Shown here: in pieces, positions 33,774-43,261 of the stretch
Numbering within the stretch: position 1 is the stretch's first letter
Layout of the letters: every line of letters begins with the position of its first letter
Source of the DNA: Gulosibacter hominis
GTDB lineage: Bacteria; Actinomycetota; Actinomycetes; Actinomycetales; Microbacteriaceae
Direction: 5' to 3'
Assembly (NCBI RefSeq): GCF_904842695.1
Contig: NZ_CAJGWQ010000007.1
Coordinates: 1-64,000, forward strand
Length of the DNA stretch: 64,000 nt
Translations under genes and position numbers: made by a program
The notes under the pieces: model-generated
The model's database searches: none
What the model saw: only the letters and a program-made list of their open reading frames with translations
Told to the model about the DNA's origin: nothing

Positions 33774-34478
33774 CTACTCCGTCGGCGCTTCGGCCAGAAC
33801 TGCCTTGCCCGACGACATCCCGAGGCGGCTGGCACCGGCCTCGATCATCGCCACCGCATCCTCGTAGGTGCGCACGCCGCCGGAAGCTTTCACGCCCAGG
33901 CGATCGCCCACGGTTTCGCGCATCAGCTTCACGGCCTCGATACTCGCGCCGCCAGCCTTGTGGAAGCCGGTGGAGGTTTTCACCATGTCGGCGCCGGCAC
34001 GCTCTGAGGCCTGGCAGGCGCGGACGATCTCATCATCGGTGAGCGCGGCCGATTCAATAATTACCTTCAGCACCACCGGGGCGGGCGCCGCGCGACGCAC
34101 CGTAGCGATGTCGGCCTCAACCAGGTCGTCACGACCCGCCTTGAGCATGGCAATATCGATCACCATGTCGAGCTCGGTGGCGCCATCGCTGACGGCACGA
34201 ACTGCCTCGGCCGCTTTGATGCTCGAGTGGTGTTTACCCGAGGGGAAGCCAATGACGGTCGCGACCTGCGGGCCGTTCGCGGCGATTTCGGTGGCGGTGG
34301 CCTCGGTGTCGCCCCAGGCTGCGCCAACGGGAAGCATATTCGGCGAAACGCAGATCGCGTAGGTGCCGAGCTCGGCCGCTTCGGCGTAGAGCGCGGCGAC
34401 GTCTTCGTTGGTGGCATCGGTGCTCAACAGGGTGTGGTCGATGTATTTGGCAAGCTCGTCACGAGTGAGTTTCGTCAT
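33774..34478 (-). CDS. deoC: Deoxyribose-phosphate aldolase
   Basis: The ATG at 34478 gives 234 residues, normal for DeoC; the longer frame upstream is a shadow of the acetyltransferase gene. The Schiff-base Lys138 is in VVLKVIIES and the proton-relay Lys167 is in MVKTSTGF. The enzyme splits 2-deoxyribose 5-phosphate into glyceraldehyde 3-phosphate and acetaldehyde in deoxynucleoside catabolism. Confidence 0.96.
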   Translation of the reverse strand: MTKLTRDELAKYIDHTLLSTDATNEDVAALYAEAAELGTYAICVSPNMLPVGAAWGDTEATATEIAANGPQVATVIGFPSGKHHSSIKAAEAVRAVSDGATELDMVIDIAMLKAGRDDLVEADIATVRRAAPAPVVLKVIIESAALTDDEIVRACQASERAGADMVKTSTGFHKAGGASIEAVKLMRETVGDRLGVKASGGVRTYEDAVAMIEAGASRLGMSSGKAVLAEAPTE

Positions 34479-34482
34479 GGTT

Positions 34483-35103
34483 CTATCCTCGCACCTTCGG
34501 GGTCGCCGCGGCGATTCGCCGCTCGAGTTCGTCACGAATCTGCGGCCATTCCGCAGCCAGAATGCTAAACACCGCGGTGCCATCCCAGCTGCCATCAGCC
34601 AATTTCCGGTCGTGGCGCAGCACGCCATCCAGTTGCGCGCCGAGCTTGGTGACCGCGGCGCGCGAGCGCTCATTACCCGCCGCCACATGAAAAACCACGC
34701 GCTCGAAGCCGCTGTCGAACGCCCACCGCAGTAGCGTGAGTTTTGCATCCGGATTCACGACCGTGCCCCACATTTCGGGGGCATAGGCGGTGTATCCGAT
34801 CGCGATTGAACACGTGTTCGGATTGAACTCATACAGTGAGGTGGTGCCCACGAGCCGATCGCCGTAGCGCACCAGATAGCTGCGGCCGCCGCGCAACCAC
34901 GGGCAATAGGTCGAAAAGAACTCGACGTATCCCTCATCGGATGCGGGCATCGCTGCGGGTCCGCCGCCGTGGCCGCCCGCGAACACCTCGGGTGCGCGCA
35001 GCAGCGGTGCCACTTCGCGCAGCCCGGCGATCGACATCGGTTCCAGCCGCACGTGGTGGCCCGTCAAGGATGCTGCGGGGCTGGGAAGCTGCACTGCACT
35101 CAT
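34483..35103 (-). CDS. GNAT acetyltransferase, RimJ/RimL-like
   Basis: About 206 residues from the ATG at 35103 (an ATG six codons upstream is possible; neither has a strong ribosome site). The fold follows RimJ/RimL enzymes: HHVRLEPM, then [18 protein letters not shown], the acetyl-CoA region [16 protein letters not shown], and the late [20 protein letters not shown]. Such enzymes N-acetylate protein N-termini or small amines; the substrate is unknown. It lies four bases upstream of deoC. The DNA before it is a large palindromic repeat. Confidence 0.88.
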   Translation of the reverse strand: MSAVQLPSPAASLTGHHVRLEPMSIAGLREVAPLLRAPEVFAGGHGGGPAAMPASDEGYVEFFSTYCPWLRGGRSYLVRYGDRLVGTTSLYEFNPNTCSIAIGYTAYAPEMWGTVVNPDAKLTLLRWAFDSGFERVVFHVAAGNERSRAAVTKLGAQLDGVLRHDRKLADGSWDGTAVFSILAAEWPQIRDELERRIAAATPKVRG

Positions 35104-35162
35104 GGGGGTATCCAACCGCATCCGCCCTGAGAACCGCATCCGCGCTTGCCTGTCCCGCCGCT

Positions 35163-35514
35163 TCTGCCTGCCTGGCCTGTTCTGCCTGCCCTGTCTCGCC
35201 GTCACCTGCCGAGCCCTGCCCCTGTCTCGCCGGCACCTGCCGAGCCCTGCCCCTGCAGATTTTTGTTTCCTGACTGCATCCCTGCTGAGGAGATTTGTTT
35301 CCTGGCTGCATCCCGCCTGCTGAACTTTGTTTCCTGGATGCAGTTCTCTGCAGATTTTTGTTTCCTGGCTGCAAAACCGGCTGTTTCAGGCTGTTTCAGG
35401 CCAAATAGGCCGGTTTTGCAGCCAAATTTCTGAGTTCAGGAAACAAAAATCTGATGCCAGGAAACAAAAATCTGATGCCAGGAAACAAAAATCTGCAACA
35501 GCCAGGCAGGCAGA
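35163..35514. repeat. 352-bp nested interrupted palindrome
   Basis: Three layers of inverted repeat share one centre near 35395. Outer arms of 14 bp (35163-35176 and 35501-35514) match perfectly. A middle layer has four copies of a TTTGTTTCCTG-type unit in one orientation (near 35256, 35290, 35321 and 35350) and three copies in the other as a 21-bp tandem (from 35437, 35458 and 35479). Inner arms of 15 bp (35367-35381 and 35409-35423) match perfectly. A 31-bp direct repeat (35191 and 35222) lies on the left side only. It fills the gap between purA and the acetyltransferase gene. The copies fall in different reading frames, so it is not coding. Confidence 0.9.
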
Positions 35515-35568
35515 CGTGGCCGGGCCGGGCCAGGCAGGCCCAGCCGGGCAGACCAGATCAGGCAGCTG

Positions 35569-36855
35569 CTAGCCGAGGAGGTTGTGGCGCTCGATGATGT
35601 GGTCGCGCGCCGGGCCGGTGCCAACAGCCGAGATGCGGGCACCCGAGAGCTCTTCGATGGCCTCAACATAGGCGCGCGCGTTAGCGGGCAGCTGGTCGAA
35701 GTGCTGCATCCCCGAAATATCTTCCTGCCAACCCGGGAAGTATTCGTAGATCGGCTTCGCGTGGTGGAAGTCGCTCTGCGAAAGCGGCATCTCATCAAAG
35801 CGCTGGCCATCCACGTCGTAGGCGACACACACCGGGATGCGCTCAAACTCTGAGAGCACATCGAGCTTGGTCATCACAATGTCGGTAAAGCCGTTGATCC
35901 GCGACGAGTAGCGCGCAATCACCGAGTCGAACCAGCCCGTGCGGCGTGGGCGCCCGGTGGTGACACCGAACTCACCGCCGGCCTCACGCAGCCGGTCGCC
36001 ATCGGCGTCATGCAGCTCGGTTGGGAACGGCCCCGAACCAACCCGCGTGATGTAGGCCTTCTGGATGCCCACAATGCGGTCAATCTGCCGCGGCGAGATC
36101 CCGGCACCGGTCGCCACCCCGCCGGCAGTTGCTGAAGATGATGTGACGTACGGGTAGGTGCCGTGGTCAATGTCGAGCATCGTCGCCTGCCCGGCTTCAA
36201 AAACTACGGTCTTGCCCGCTTCGAGAGCGCGGTGCACCTCGAGCGAGGTGTCGCCCACCATCGGCCGCAGGCGCTCGGCGTACGAGAGCAGGTTGTCGGC
36301 GATCTCGTCGACGCTGAAGGCGCGACGGTTGTAGGTTTTCACCAGCAGTTCGTTTTTTTGCACCAGCGCGCCTTCGATTTTTTGGCGCAGGATGCGCTCG
36401 TCGAAGATGTCTTGGATGCGGATTCCGACACGGTTGATTTTGTCGGCGTAGGTGGGGCCGATCCCGCGGCCGGTGGTGCCGATGCGGCGCTTACCGAGGA
36501 AGCGTTCGGTTACCTGGTCGAGTGCCCGGTTGTATTCGGGGATGACGTGGGCGTTGCCCGACACCTGCAGCTTCGACACGTCGATGCCGCGCTCGATCAG
36601 GTGGTTGAGTTCTTCAAACAGCACACCGAGATCGACCACGACACCGTTGCCGATCACCGGGGTTACGCCGGGCGAGAGGATGCCGGAGGGCAGCAGGTGG
36701 AGGGCATATTTTTCGTCGCCGATAACCACGGTGTGACCGGCGTTGTTACCGCCGTTGAACTTCACCACATAGTCGATGCGGCTGCCGAGAAGGTCGGTGG
36801 CTTTGCCCTTACCTTCATCGCCCCACTGGCTTCCGATGATTGCTACGCCGGCCAT
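35569..36855 (-). CDS. purA: Adenylosuccinate synthetase
   Basis: The ATG at 36855 has a TTGAGG site six bases upstream and gives 428 residues. The GDEGKGK phosphate loop holds catalytic Asp13, and NNAGHT holds His41, both at the numbering of the E. coli enzyme. It joins IMP and aspartate using GTP, the first step from IMP to AMP. The gene runs up to the edge of the large palindromic repeat, which might serve as its transcription end. Confidence 0.97.
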   Translation of the reverse strand: MAGVAIIGSQWGDEGKGKATDLLGSRIDYVVKFNGGNNAGHTVVIGDEKYALHLLPSGILSPGVTPVIGNGVVVDLGVLFEELNHLIERGIDVSKLQVSGNAHVIPEYNRALDQVTERFLGKRRIGTTGRGIGPTYADKINRVGIRIQDIFDERILRQKIEGALVQKNELLVKTYNRRAFSVDEIADNLLSYAERLRPMVGDTSLEVHRALEAGKTVVFEAGQATMLDIDHGTYPYVTSSSATAGGVATGAGISPRQIDRIVGIQKAYITRVGSGPFPTELHDADGDRLREAGGEFGVTTGRPRRTGWFDSVIARYSSRINGFTDIVMTKLDVLSEFERIPVCVAYDVDGQRFDEMPLSQSDFHHAKPIYEYFPGWQEDISGMQHFDQLPANARAYVEAIEELSGARISAVGTGPARDHIIERHNLLG

Positions 36856-36936
36856 GGCCATCCTCAATTCGTTTGTGCGCGAGATTTCGATGTGTGCGCG
36901 AGGTCACGTGCTCGGGGCACGGACCAACTTCCTATT

Positions 36937-37374
36937 CTAGTCGCCGCCGAGCTCGCTAGCGATGGCTGCGCCGGCGTTTGGGTCAGCGTCGCGCAGCAGC
37001 GCTCCGAGGCGGTCCACCTCATCGGTTTCACCAATGGCGGCGGCGGCCTGCTGCAGCAGCCAGAATGATTTGAGCACGCCGCGGTTGGGTTCGTGCGACC
37101 ACGGCACCGGCCCCTGCCCGCGCCAGCCGGCTTTGCGCAGCGCGTCGAGGCCGCGGTGGTAGCCGACGCGCGCGTAGGCGTAGGCCTGGATGGTCTGTTT
37201 TTCGCGGCGGGCCTGCTGGGCGAGTTCGGCCCAGGCGAGTGAGGATGCGGGGTGTTTGGCGACAATGGCCTCGAGCGCCGGCAGCGTTGCCGGCAGGTGC
37301 GAGAGGTCGTCGAGCACCTCGGGTTCGGCTTCTAATAGCGTCGGGGGGATGCTGAGCAGGTTTTGTGGGTGCAT
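36937..37374 (-). CDS. DUF3151 family protein
   Basis: 145 residues, a conserved actinobacterial protein. Helical throughout, with a tetratricopeptide-like stretch (about 40-90: LAWAELAQQARR, YAYARVGYHRGLDALRKAGW) and the family segment GPVPWSHEPNRG. It precedes purA with an 81-base gap; this arrangement recurs in actinobacteria. Function is unknown. Confidence 0.88.
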   Translation of the reverse strand: MHPQNLLSIPPTLLEAEPEVLDDLSHLPATLPALEAIVAKHPASSLAWAELAQQARREKQTIQAYAYARVGYHRGLDALRKAGWRGQGPVPWSHEPNRGVLKSFWLLQQAAAAIGETDEVDRLGALLRDADPNAGAAIASELGGD

Positions 37375-37469
37375 GTTTCTGATGGTAGGTCGTCGTTATT
37401 TGAAAGGGATGCTTCGGATGCCAGGTGCGATCGGTACAAACGGTGCGAACGGCACGAACAAAAAGCTCG

Positions 37470-38366
37470 CTACCAGTCGCCGTTAATTTCTGCGAGCGCG
37501 TTCGACCAGTCTCGGTGATCGGCCGAGCAGATATAGCTGACACCCGTGGCGGCGATGTTCATTGCACCGTCAGTTATTCGGATGCGTTCAGTTTCGGTTG
37601 CGCCGCTGGCCATATCGGCGACGAGGGGTGATGTGGCCGCGTGCATGCGCACGGTGTCTGCGTCGACGTTGTGCGAGTTCAAAATTGAGGTTTCACAGGC
37701 GTCCATTGCCAGCGCCAGCGCGGTCCACTCCAGTTCATCGCTCCACTGCCCACCCCGACTTTTCATCTCGTCAATGAAGGCGTGCTGTTCGGGCGTGACT
37801 GCCTTGAGCGGGGTGCCGTCGAGGGGCAGCTGTTGTTCGGCGAAAAAGGCGTCGCGTTCGGCGAACACATCGCCATCAAAGTTCGACGGTGGGTCGTTCG
37901 GCTCAAAAGTGTCGGTGGTTTCGGGAGCCGCTTCCTCGCTCGTGGCCGGTGCCGCTTCGGCATCTTTGCTGGGGCGCGCATCCTGCCCACCGAATAGCAG
38001 CATTGAACCGATAATCGCGCCGGCAACAACGACCACGCCGACGCTTGTGAGCCCGATGATGAGCCCCGTACGTCGCGGTTTTTGCGGCGGCGTTTGGTTT
38101 CCCGGCCAGGGAGGGGGTGCGCCGGGGCCGGGATGCATTGCTTGCGGCGGATGATTGAAACCCGGTTGGTATTGCTGGTTCGGCATACGGTTCGGTGCCG
38201 ATGGCCCGGGATGCTGGGCCCGGCGCGGCTGGTTCGCGCCCCCGTGCGGGTTTGGGTACTGCGGACCAGGCCCCGAATGCGGACCTGGGTCACCCGAATG
38301 CGAGCCGGGCCCGGGATGCGGGGGCTGCGAGTTCCAGTTCGGCGGAGTTTGCGGTGGCTGATTCAT
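37470..38366 (-). CDS. Proline-rich membrane protein with extracytoplasmic DUF732-like domain
   Basis: The ATG at 38366 with a GGAG site gives 298 residues. An N-terminal cytoplasmic region (about 1-105) is rich in Pro, Gly, Gln and Asn. One membrane helix (about 110-132) is followed by an acidic linker (about 135-175) and a helical extracytoplasmic domain whose two Cys (DACETS and YICSADH) could form a disulfide. The domain resembles DUF732 of actinobacteria in size and cysteine spacing, but the match is by eye. Function is unknown. Confidence 0.75.
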   Translation of the reverse strand: MNQPPQTPPNWNSQPPHPGPGSHSGDPGPHSGPGPQYPNPHGGANQPRRAQHPGPSAPNRMPNQQYQPGFNHPPQAMHPGPGAPPPWPGNQTPPQKPRRTGLIIGLTSVGVVVVAGAIIGSMLLFGGQDARPSKDAEAAPATSEEAAPETTDTFEPNDPPSNFDGDVFAERDAFFAEQQLPLDGTPLKAVTPEQHAFIDEMKSRGGQWSDELEWTALALAMDACETSILNSHNVDADTVRMHAATSPLVADMASGATETERIRITDGAMNIAATGVSYICSADHRDWSNALAEINGDW

Positions 38367-38572
38367 ATTCGCTCCATTTACAGCGGGCTGACCCACAGGT
38401 ATCGAGCGACCGTGGGCCTCAGCCGTCGAGCCACCCTGCCCTGGCACCGTGAAGGTGTCTTTTGCCGAGCCTAACAGCAGGCTCATCGGCCACGGGAATG
38501 ACATTGGTACGCGATCGGGCGCATCGCGATCTGACAACGACCTGCCGATCAGCGTATGGTGGATGCAACAAA

Positions 38573-38698
38573 CGTGCTCCGGGGTCGGTGTAATTCCGAA
38601 CCGGCGGTGAAAGTCCGCGACCCGCTGCCAACCAGGTAGCGGTTGAGCTGGTGAAATTCCAGCACCGACGGTGAAAGTCCGGATGAGAGGCGCACGCG
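38573..38698 (+). ncRNA. FMN riboswitch (RFN element)
   Basis: The conserved RFN segments appear in order: GTGCTCCGGGGTCGGTG, then ACCGGCGGTGAAAGTCCGCG, then GGTGAAATTCCAGCACCG, then GACGGTGAAAGTCCGGATGA and GAGGCGCACGC. This FMN-binding aptamer is followed by about 100 bases of expression platform before the transporter permease gene. FMN binding normally represses the downstream genes, so flavin shortage should switch the transporter on. Confidence 0.96.
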
Positions 38699-38800
38699 CA
38701 ATGTTTCGGCATTGCGATTTGAGCTATAGCCTCACCGCTACCTGCGGTGCGGCGGTTGCTGGCAATGCTGCCACTCTCCCCGGACTAACCGAGGAGAATC

Positions 38801-39610
38801 ATGACCGCCCCAACCACAGTCGGCGCCGCACGCATCCGCGGCCGCAGGGCTGGCCGGATGCACTGGCTGGCGCCGATTGTTTTTGCGCTCGTGCTGGTCA
38901 CAGCATGGGAGCTTGTGGTGCGCGCCGGCGTGGTCGCCGAGGTGTTTTTGCCCGCCCCGTCAACGCTTTTTGGCCGCTTCACGCAGGAACTCGCCGGTGG
39001 CCCGCTGCTGCAGCATACCGGGGTCACGCTCGTTGAGGCGCTCGTTGGCAGTGTCATCGCCGTGCTCGTGGCGGTTCCGCTCGGCTATTTGGTTGCTCGC
39101 GTGCGCTGGGCCGACCTTGCCCTCACCCCGTACATCACCGCCTCGCAGGCAATTCCGGCTGTGGCGATCGCGCCGCTACTGGCACTGTGGATCGGCTACG
39201 GGCTCGCGCCCATCGCCATTCTTTGCGCGATCGTGGCGTTTTTCCCGATGCTCATCACCACGGTGCTCGGGGTGCGCGCGCTGCCGACCGAGGTGCTCGA
39301 AGCCGCCCGCCTCGACGGTGCCAGTCGCTGGCAGTCGCTGCGCTGGGTTGAGGCTCCGCTGGCCTTGCCGAGTGTGCTCGCCGGCGTGCGCGCCGGGGCT
39401 GCGCTCTCGGTCACGGGCGCCGTGGTGGGCGAGTTCACCATGGGCGGCCACGGGCTCGGGCTGCTGCTGACCCTCTACCGCGACGCCAATGACACCGAGG
39501 GCCTGTTCTGCGCCCTCATCATGCTCGTGGTGCTGGCCGTTGGGCTGTTTATTGTGCTTCGCATTCTCGAATCGCTTTCTCGCACCCGCATCAAAAGGAA
39601 ACCCGCATGA
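38801..39610 (+). CDS. ribX: ABC transporter permease, RibX-type flavin uptake
   Basis: 269 residues with six predicted membrane helices, starting at about residue 22. The cytoplasmic EAA loop that docks the ATPase is clear (EAARLDGASRWQSL). The family is that of SsuC/ThiX permeases; the FMN riboswitch immediately upstream points to riboflavin or a related flavin rather than sulfonate or pyrimidine. A GAGGAG site precedes the ATG, and the stop overlaps the start of the binding-protein gene. No ATPase gene is in this operon. Confidence 0.88.
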   Translation: MTAPTTVGAARIRGRRAGRMHWLAPIVFALVLVTAWELVVRAGVVAEVFLPAPSTLFGRFTQELAGGPLLQHTGVTLVEALVGSVIAVLVAVPLGYLVARVRWADLALTPYITASQAIPAVAIAPLLALWIGYGLAPIAILCAIVAFFPMLITTVLGVRALPTEVLEAARLDGASRWQSLRWVEAPLALPSVLAGVRAGAALSVTGAVVGEFTMGGHGLGLLLTLYRDANDTEGLFCALIMLVVLAVGLFIVLRILESLSRTRIKRKPA

Positions 39611-40614
39611 CCCGCCTTCACCGTCGCATCCGTAAGTTTTTGGCCGCTGTTGCGACCGCATCCGCCGCACTGGCGCTTTCGGCCTGCGCACCGACCGCAT
39701 CCGGCGATCAGCTCACTATTGGGCTCACCTACACGCCCAATATTCAGTTCGCGCCGATCTATGTGGCCGAAGAGCTCGGCTATTTTGATGAGGCCGGCGT
39801 GAATGTGAAGCTGCGTCACCACGGCGAGAGTGAGGCGCTTTTTGGTGCCCTCGAGGGCGGCAGTGAGCATCTCGTGTATGCCGCCGGGGATGAAATTTTG
39901 CAGGGCGCGGCAGGCGGTGTGCCGGTAACCGCAATTGGCACCCTCTACACCGAATATCCGGCGGTGTTGATTGTGCCGGCCGACTCACCGATTGAATCGG
40001 CCACCGATCTTGCCGGCCACTCTGTTGGTGTGCCGGGCCCCTATGGTGAAACCTGGTTCGCACTGCAGGCGCTGCTGGCTGATGCCGGCCTTGATAGCGA
40101 CCAGGTGCAAATTGAGCACATCGGTTACACGCAGCAGGCGGCACTCACCTCGGGCAAGGTGGATGCGGTCATGGGCTTCCGAAACAACGATGCCGTGCAG
40201 TTCGAAGCAGCCGGCTTCAAGGTGCGCACCATCGCCGCGGTTGACGCGGATGCCCCGCAGCTGGTTGGCCCCGCCATTGGCGCCTCGCACAGCGTGATCG
40301 AGTCGCGCGACGATGACGTGACCGCTGCCCTCGCGGCCATTCAGCGCGGCGTGGAATACACCCTCGAGCACCCCGACGAGACCGTCAAAATTGCCGCCAA
40401 ATACATCCCGACGCTGTCGACCGAGCAGGCGCGCGAGGATGCGCTGGCGACGCTGCTGGCAACGAACGAGCTCATGCAGCCGGTGGCCGGGCAGCCGCTG
40501 CTGCACAATGATGCTGAAACCTGGGAGCGGATGTGCGAGTTCATGCCCGCCGCGCAGCTGATTTCGGGTGAGGTTGACTGTGCCGCCGCCTACACCAACG
40601 AGCTCCTGCCGTAG
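39607..40614 (+). CDS. ribY: Flavin ABC transporter substrate-binding lipoprotein, RibY-type
   Basis: 335 residues. A basic signal peptide ends in the lipobox LSAC (Cys27). The NMT1/THI5-like binding fold follows, with LTYTPNIQFAPIYVAEELGY near residue 40 and GVPGPYGETW near residue 140. Family members bind thiamine precursors or other flat rings; the RFN control suggests riboflavin. The ATG overlaps the permease stop by four bases. It lies nine bases before the methyltransferase gene, which may read through from the same promoter. Confidence 0.88.
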   Translation: MTRLHRRIRKFLAAVATASAALALSACAPTASGDQLTIGLTYTPNIQFAPIYVAEELGYFDEAGVNVKLRHHGESEALFGALEGGSEHLVYAAGDEILQGAAGGVPVTAIGTLYTEYPAVLIVPADSPIESATDLAGHSVGVPGPYGETWFALQALLADAGLDSDQVQIEHIGYTQQAALTSGKVDAVMGFRNNDAVQFEAAGFKVRTIAAVDADAPQLVGPAIGASHSVIESRDDDVTAALAAIQRGVEYTLEHPDETVKIAAKYIPTLSTEQAREDALATLLATNELMQPVAGQPLLHNDAETWERMCEFMPAAQLISGEVDCAAAYTNELLP

Positions 40615-40623
40615 TCTGCAGCT

Positions 40624-41268
40624 ATGAACGACTCGACCGAACCCGAGGTTGGTGTTGGCCCGTGGCCGGGCGGTGAAGCTGCCTGGCCCGACGATCCGCG
40701 TTACGACCGGCAGCTGCTGGCCGAGGGTGATCGCCGAAATGTTGTCGATCGTTTCCGTTACTGGACGATGGCAGCGATTGTCGAACAGCTCGACCGCGAG
40801 CGCCACCCGTTTGAAATTGCGGTGGAGAACTGGCAGCACGATTTCAATATCGGTTCAATTGTTCGTTCGGCCAATGCCTACGGGGCTGCGGCGGTGCACA
40901 TCGTTGGCAATAAGCGCTGGAATCGGCGCGGTGCGATGGTGACCGACCGCTACCAGCACGTGCATCACCATCCCGAGGTTGATGGTTTTGTGGCCCGGAT
41001 GCGTGAGCGCGGTCTCGCGATCGTGGCGGTTGACAATGTGCCCGGTTCGGTGCCGCTTGAGACGACGCCGCTGCCGCGCGACTGTGTGCTGGTGTTCGGG
41101 CAGGAGGGGCCGGGTGTTTCGCCCGAGGTGCTGGCGGCCGCCGATCTGTGCGTTGCCATCACGCAGTACGGCTCGACCCGCTCGATCAATGTGGGCGCTG
41201 CCGCATCCGCGACCATGTACGCCTGGGTGCTGCAGCATGTGCACGGCTGGCGCCTGCCACAGCAGTAG
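40624..41268 (+). CDS. SpoU/TrmH-family RNA 2'-O-methyltransferase
   Basis: 214 residues. The three SpoU motifs are present: NIGSIVRSANAYG (about 75-87), VFGQEGPGVS (about 157-166) and ITQYGSTRSINVGAAASATM (about 178-197). These form the knot that binds S-adenosylmethionine. It methylates a ribose in tRNA or rRNA; the exact target is not evident. It ends directly against the stop of the convergent septum-formation-like gene. Confidence 0.93.
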   Translation: MNDSTEPEVGVGPWPGGEAAWPDDPRYDRQLLAEGDRRNVVDRFRYWTMAAIVEQLDRERHPFEIAVENWQHDFNIGSIVRSANAYGAAAVHIVGNKRWNRRGAMVTDRYQHVHHHPEVDGFVARMRERGLAIVAVDNVPGSVPLETTPLPRDCVLVFGQEGPGVSPEVLAAADLCVAITQYGSTRSINVGAAASATMYAWVLQHVHGWRLPQQ

Positions 41269-41790
41269 CTATTCGTTGAACGCACCCTGCCACGGCGTAT
41301 CCGCGGTGACAAAGCAGGCGTAGTCACGCATCCCTTTTTGCCATTGTTTTTTGGTGGGCCACACGGCAACAATTTCCACCTGTGCGAGCCGCTCGTCGCT
41401 CACTTCGGCGAACGCATCCGCCTGCTGACAGGCGAGCATGGCGTGGGCTGAGAGCGGCTCTTCGCGCGGCCGCTCGTATTTGTCTTCAAGTTCGAGTGCT
41501 TCGGCAATCGATACCTGCGCCACCAGTTCGGTGCGATGCGGACCGGCGCAGTCGACCGGCGCAAATTCATCCGGCAGCTCGGTCAGCGGTGCATCCAGGC
41601 AGGTGGGTGCGGTCAGATCCGCGAGCGTGGTTGCGGTGGGCGTGGGTGTTGGGGTTGGCGGTTCGGCTACCGGGATGAACCGGGTCGCCAATAAGCGCCC
41701 GGCCACCACCGCGAGCACAAAAATAATGACACCGATGAGCAGCCAGCGCACTCGCTGCGGTCGGCTGCGTTCGATCGATGCTGTGGGCAT
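41269..41790 (-). CDS. Septum-formation-like membrane protein
   Basis: 173 residues. One membrane helix (about 15-35) is followed by a PTPTPT linker and an extracytoplasmic domain with four Cys (CLDAP, VDCAGPHRTE, ACQQADAF and DYACFV), the pattern of the actinobacterial septum-formation family (Septum_form). The CAGPHRTELVAQV segment is typical. It lies eight bases downstream of pyrE. Function in division is known only by family name. Confidence 0.8.
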   Translation of the reverse strand: MPTASIERSRPQRVRWLLIGVIIFVLAVVAGRLLATRFIPVAEPPTPTPTPTATTLADLTAPTCLDAPLTELPDEFAPVDCAGPHRTELVAQVSIAEALELEDKYERPREEPLSAHAMLACQQADAFAEVSDERLAQVEIVAVWPTKKQWQKGMRDYACFVTADTPWQGAFNE

Positions 41791-41798
41791 CGCGGGTG

Positions 41799-42356
41799 CT
41801 ATTCGATCGGCGGCAGGCCGAGGTCGTCGAGCGTGATGGCAGCGCGGTAGGGGTAGCCGGCGGCTTCGATGCGCTCAGCCGCACCGGTGGCGCGGTCGAC
41901 GATAGTGCACACCGCAACCACTTCAGCACCGGCCCGCTCGAGCGCTTCGGCAGCCTTCAGTGGCGAGCCGCCCGTGGTGGAGGTGTCTTCGAGCACGATA
42001 ACGCGCTTACCCGCAACCTCGGCGCCCTCAATCTGGCGGCCGCGGCCGTGGTCTTTTGGTTCTTTACGCACGACGAACGCGTCGATGGGTTTGCCCGCGG
42101 CAACCGAGCGGTGCAGCACCGCGTTCGCGAGCGGGTCGGCACCCATGGTGAGGCCACCGGCAGCGGCAATTTCACCGAACTCGGCCATCAGCTCGAGCAG
42201 CACATCACCGATCAGCGGCGCGGCGCGGTGGTCGAGCGAAAGCTTGCGCAGGTCGATGTAGTAGGGGGCTCGTTTGCCGCTGGTGAGCACAAAATCACCG
42301 TGGAAAACGGCCTCCGATTTGATGAGTTCGATGAGGGATGCACGCGCGTCAGTCAC
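41799..42356 (-). CDS. pyrE: Orotate phosphoribosyltransferase
   Basis: A GTG at 42356 gives 185 residues, normal for actinobacterial PyrE; the longer frame runs into the divergent nuclease gene. PRPP motif VIVLEDTSTTGGSP (about 115-128), GADPLANAV and the Lys-rich RKEPKDHGRGRQIEG loop are visible. It makes OMP from orotate in pyrimidine synthesis. The start and that of the divergent nuclease gene are 52 bases apart. Confidence 0.95.
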   Translation of the reverse strand: MTDARASLIELIKSEAVFHGDFVLTSGKRAPYYIDLRKLSLDHRAAPLIGDVLLELMAEFGEIAAAGGLTMGADPLANAVLHRSVAAGKPIDAFVVRKEPKDHGRGRQIEGAEVAGKRVIVLEDTSTTGGSPLKAAEALERAGAEVVAVCTIVDRATGAAERIEAAGYPYRAAITLDDLGLPPIE

Positions 42357-42408
42357 CTCGCCAGTGTATGTCGGAACTTCGGCACCGTGTGACAGGTACG
42401 GTGGAGCA

Positions 42409-43245
42409 ATGCGCATCGCCACCTGGAACGTGAACTCCATCCGCACCCGTGTCGACCGGGTTGTCGACTTCATCACGCGAGCCGATATTGATGTGCTCGC
42501 GATACAAGAGACCAAATGCAAACCCGAACAGTTCCCCTATGAACCGTTTGAGCGAGCCGGTTACGAGGTCATTTCTCGGGGTTTGAACCAATGGAACGGC
42601 GTGGCGATTGCTTCGCGGCTGCCGATCGACGAAATCACCGAGGGATTTGGGGGCATGCCCGGCTGGGGTAAGCCGGGCGCCGATGGTGAGTTGCCGCGCG
42701 AGGGACGCGCACTGGCCGCCCAGATCGAGGGCGTGACCATCTGGTCGCTGTATGTTCCCAACGGTCGCGAACTCACCGACCCGCACTACGAGTACAAACT
42801 CGAGTGGCTGGCGGCGCTGCGCGAGCATATTCAGCAGTGGCGAGCCGCGCATCCGGGAGCCCCGCTGGCACTCATGGGCGATTTCAATATCGCCCCGCTC
42901 GATATCGATGTGTGGGATATGGCGGCGTTCGAGGGGCGCACGCATGTTTCGGCAGCCGAGCGCGCCGCATTCAACGCCTTCCTCGAGGACGGGTTCGTGG
43001 ATGCGCTGCGCTCGCGAGGCGTTGAGGGCTACACCTACTGGGACTACCAGCAGCTGCGCTTCCCAAAAAACGAGGGGATGCGCATCGATTTCATTCTCGG
43101 AACACCCGAGTTTGACGAGCTGGTCACCGCCGGTGAAATTGTGCGGGATGAGCGCAAGGGTGATGGCCCGAGCGATCACGTTCCGGTGGTGGTTGAGCTC
43201 GATGTTGAAACCGAGCTGGATGATGACCGGCCGATGATTTTTTAG
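42409..43245 (+). CDS. xth: Exonuclease III / AP endonuclease
   Basis: The ATG at 42409 with a GGAG site gives 278 residues. Metal and catalytic motifs of the EEP nuclease family are present: ATWNVNSIR (Asn7), IQETK (Glu34), MGDFNIAP (about 158-165), FILGT and the closing SDHVPVV (His). It acts on abasic sites in base-excision repair. The C-terminal tail is acidic. Confidence 0.95.
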   Translation: MRIATWNVNSIRTRVDRVVDFITRADIDVLAIQETKCKPEQFPYEPFERAGYEVISRGLNQWNGVAIASRLPIDEITEGFGGMPGWGKPGADGELPREGRALAAQIEGVTIWSLYVPNGRELTDPHYEYKLEWLAALREHIQQWRAAHPGAPLALMGDFNIAPLDIDVWDMAAFEGRTHVSAAERAAFNAFLEDGFVDALRSRGVEGYTYWDYQQLRFPKNEGMRIDFILGTPEFDELVTAGEIVRDERKGDGPSDHVPVVVELDVETELDDDRPMIF

Positions 43246-43261
43246 CCGGGATGCATCCCCG

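Noticed and set aside
35437-35495. Three 21-bp repeats considered as a CRISPR array
   Set aside because: The units are contiguous without unique spacers, they occur inverted on the other side of a palindrome, and no cas genes are present.
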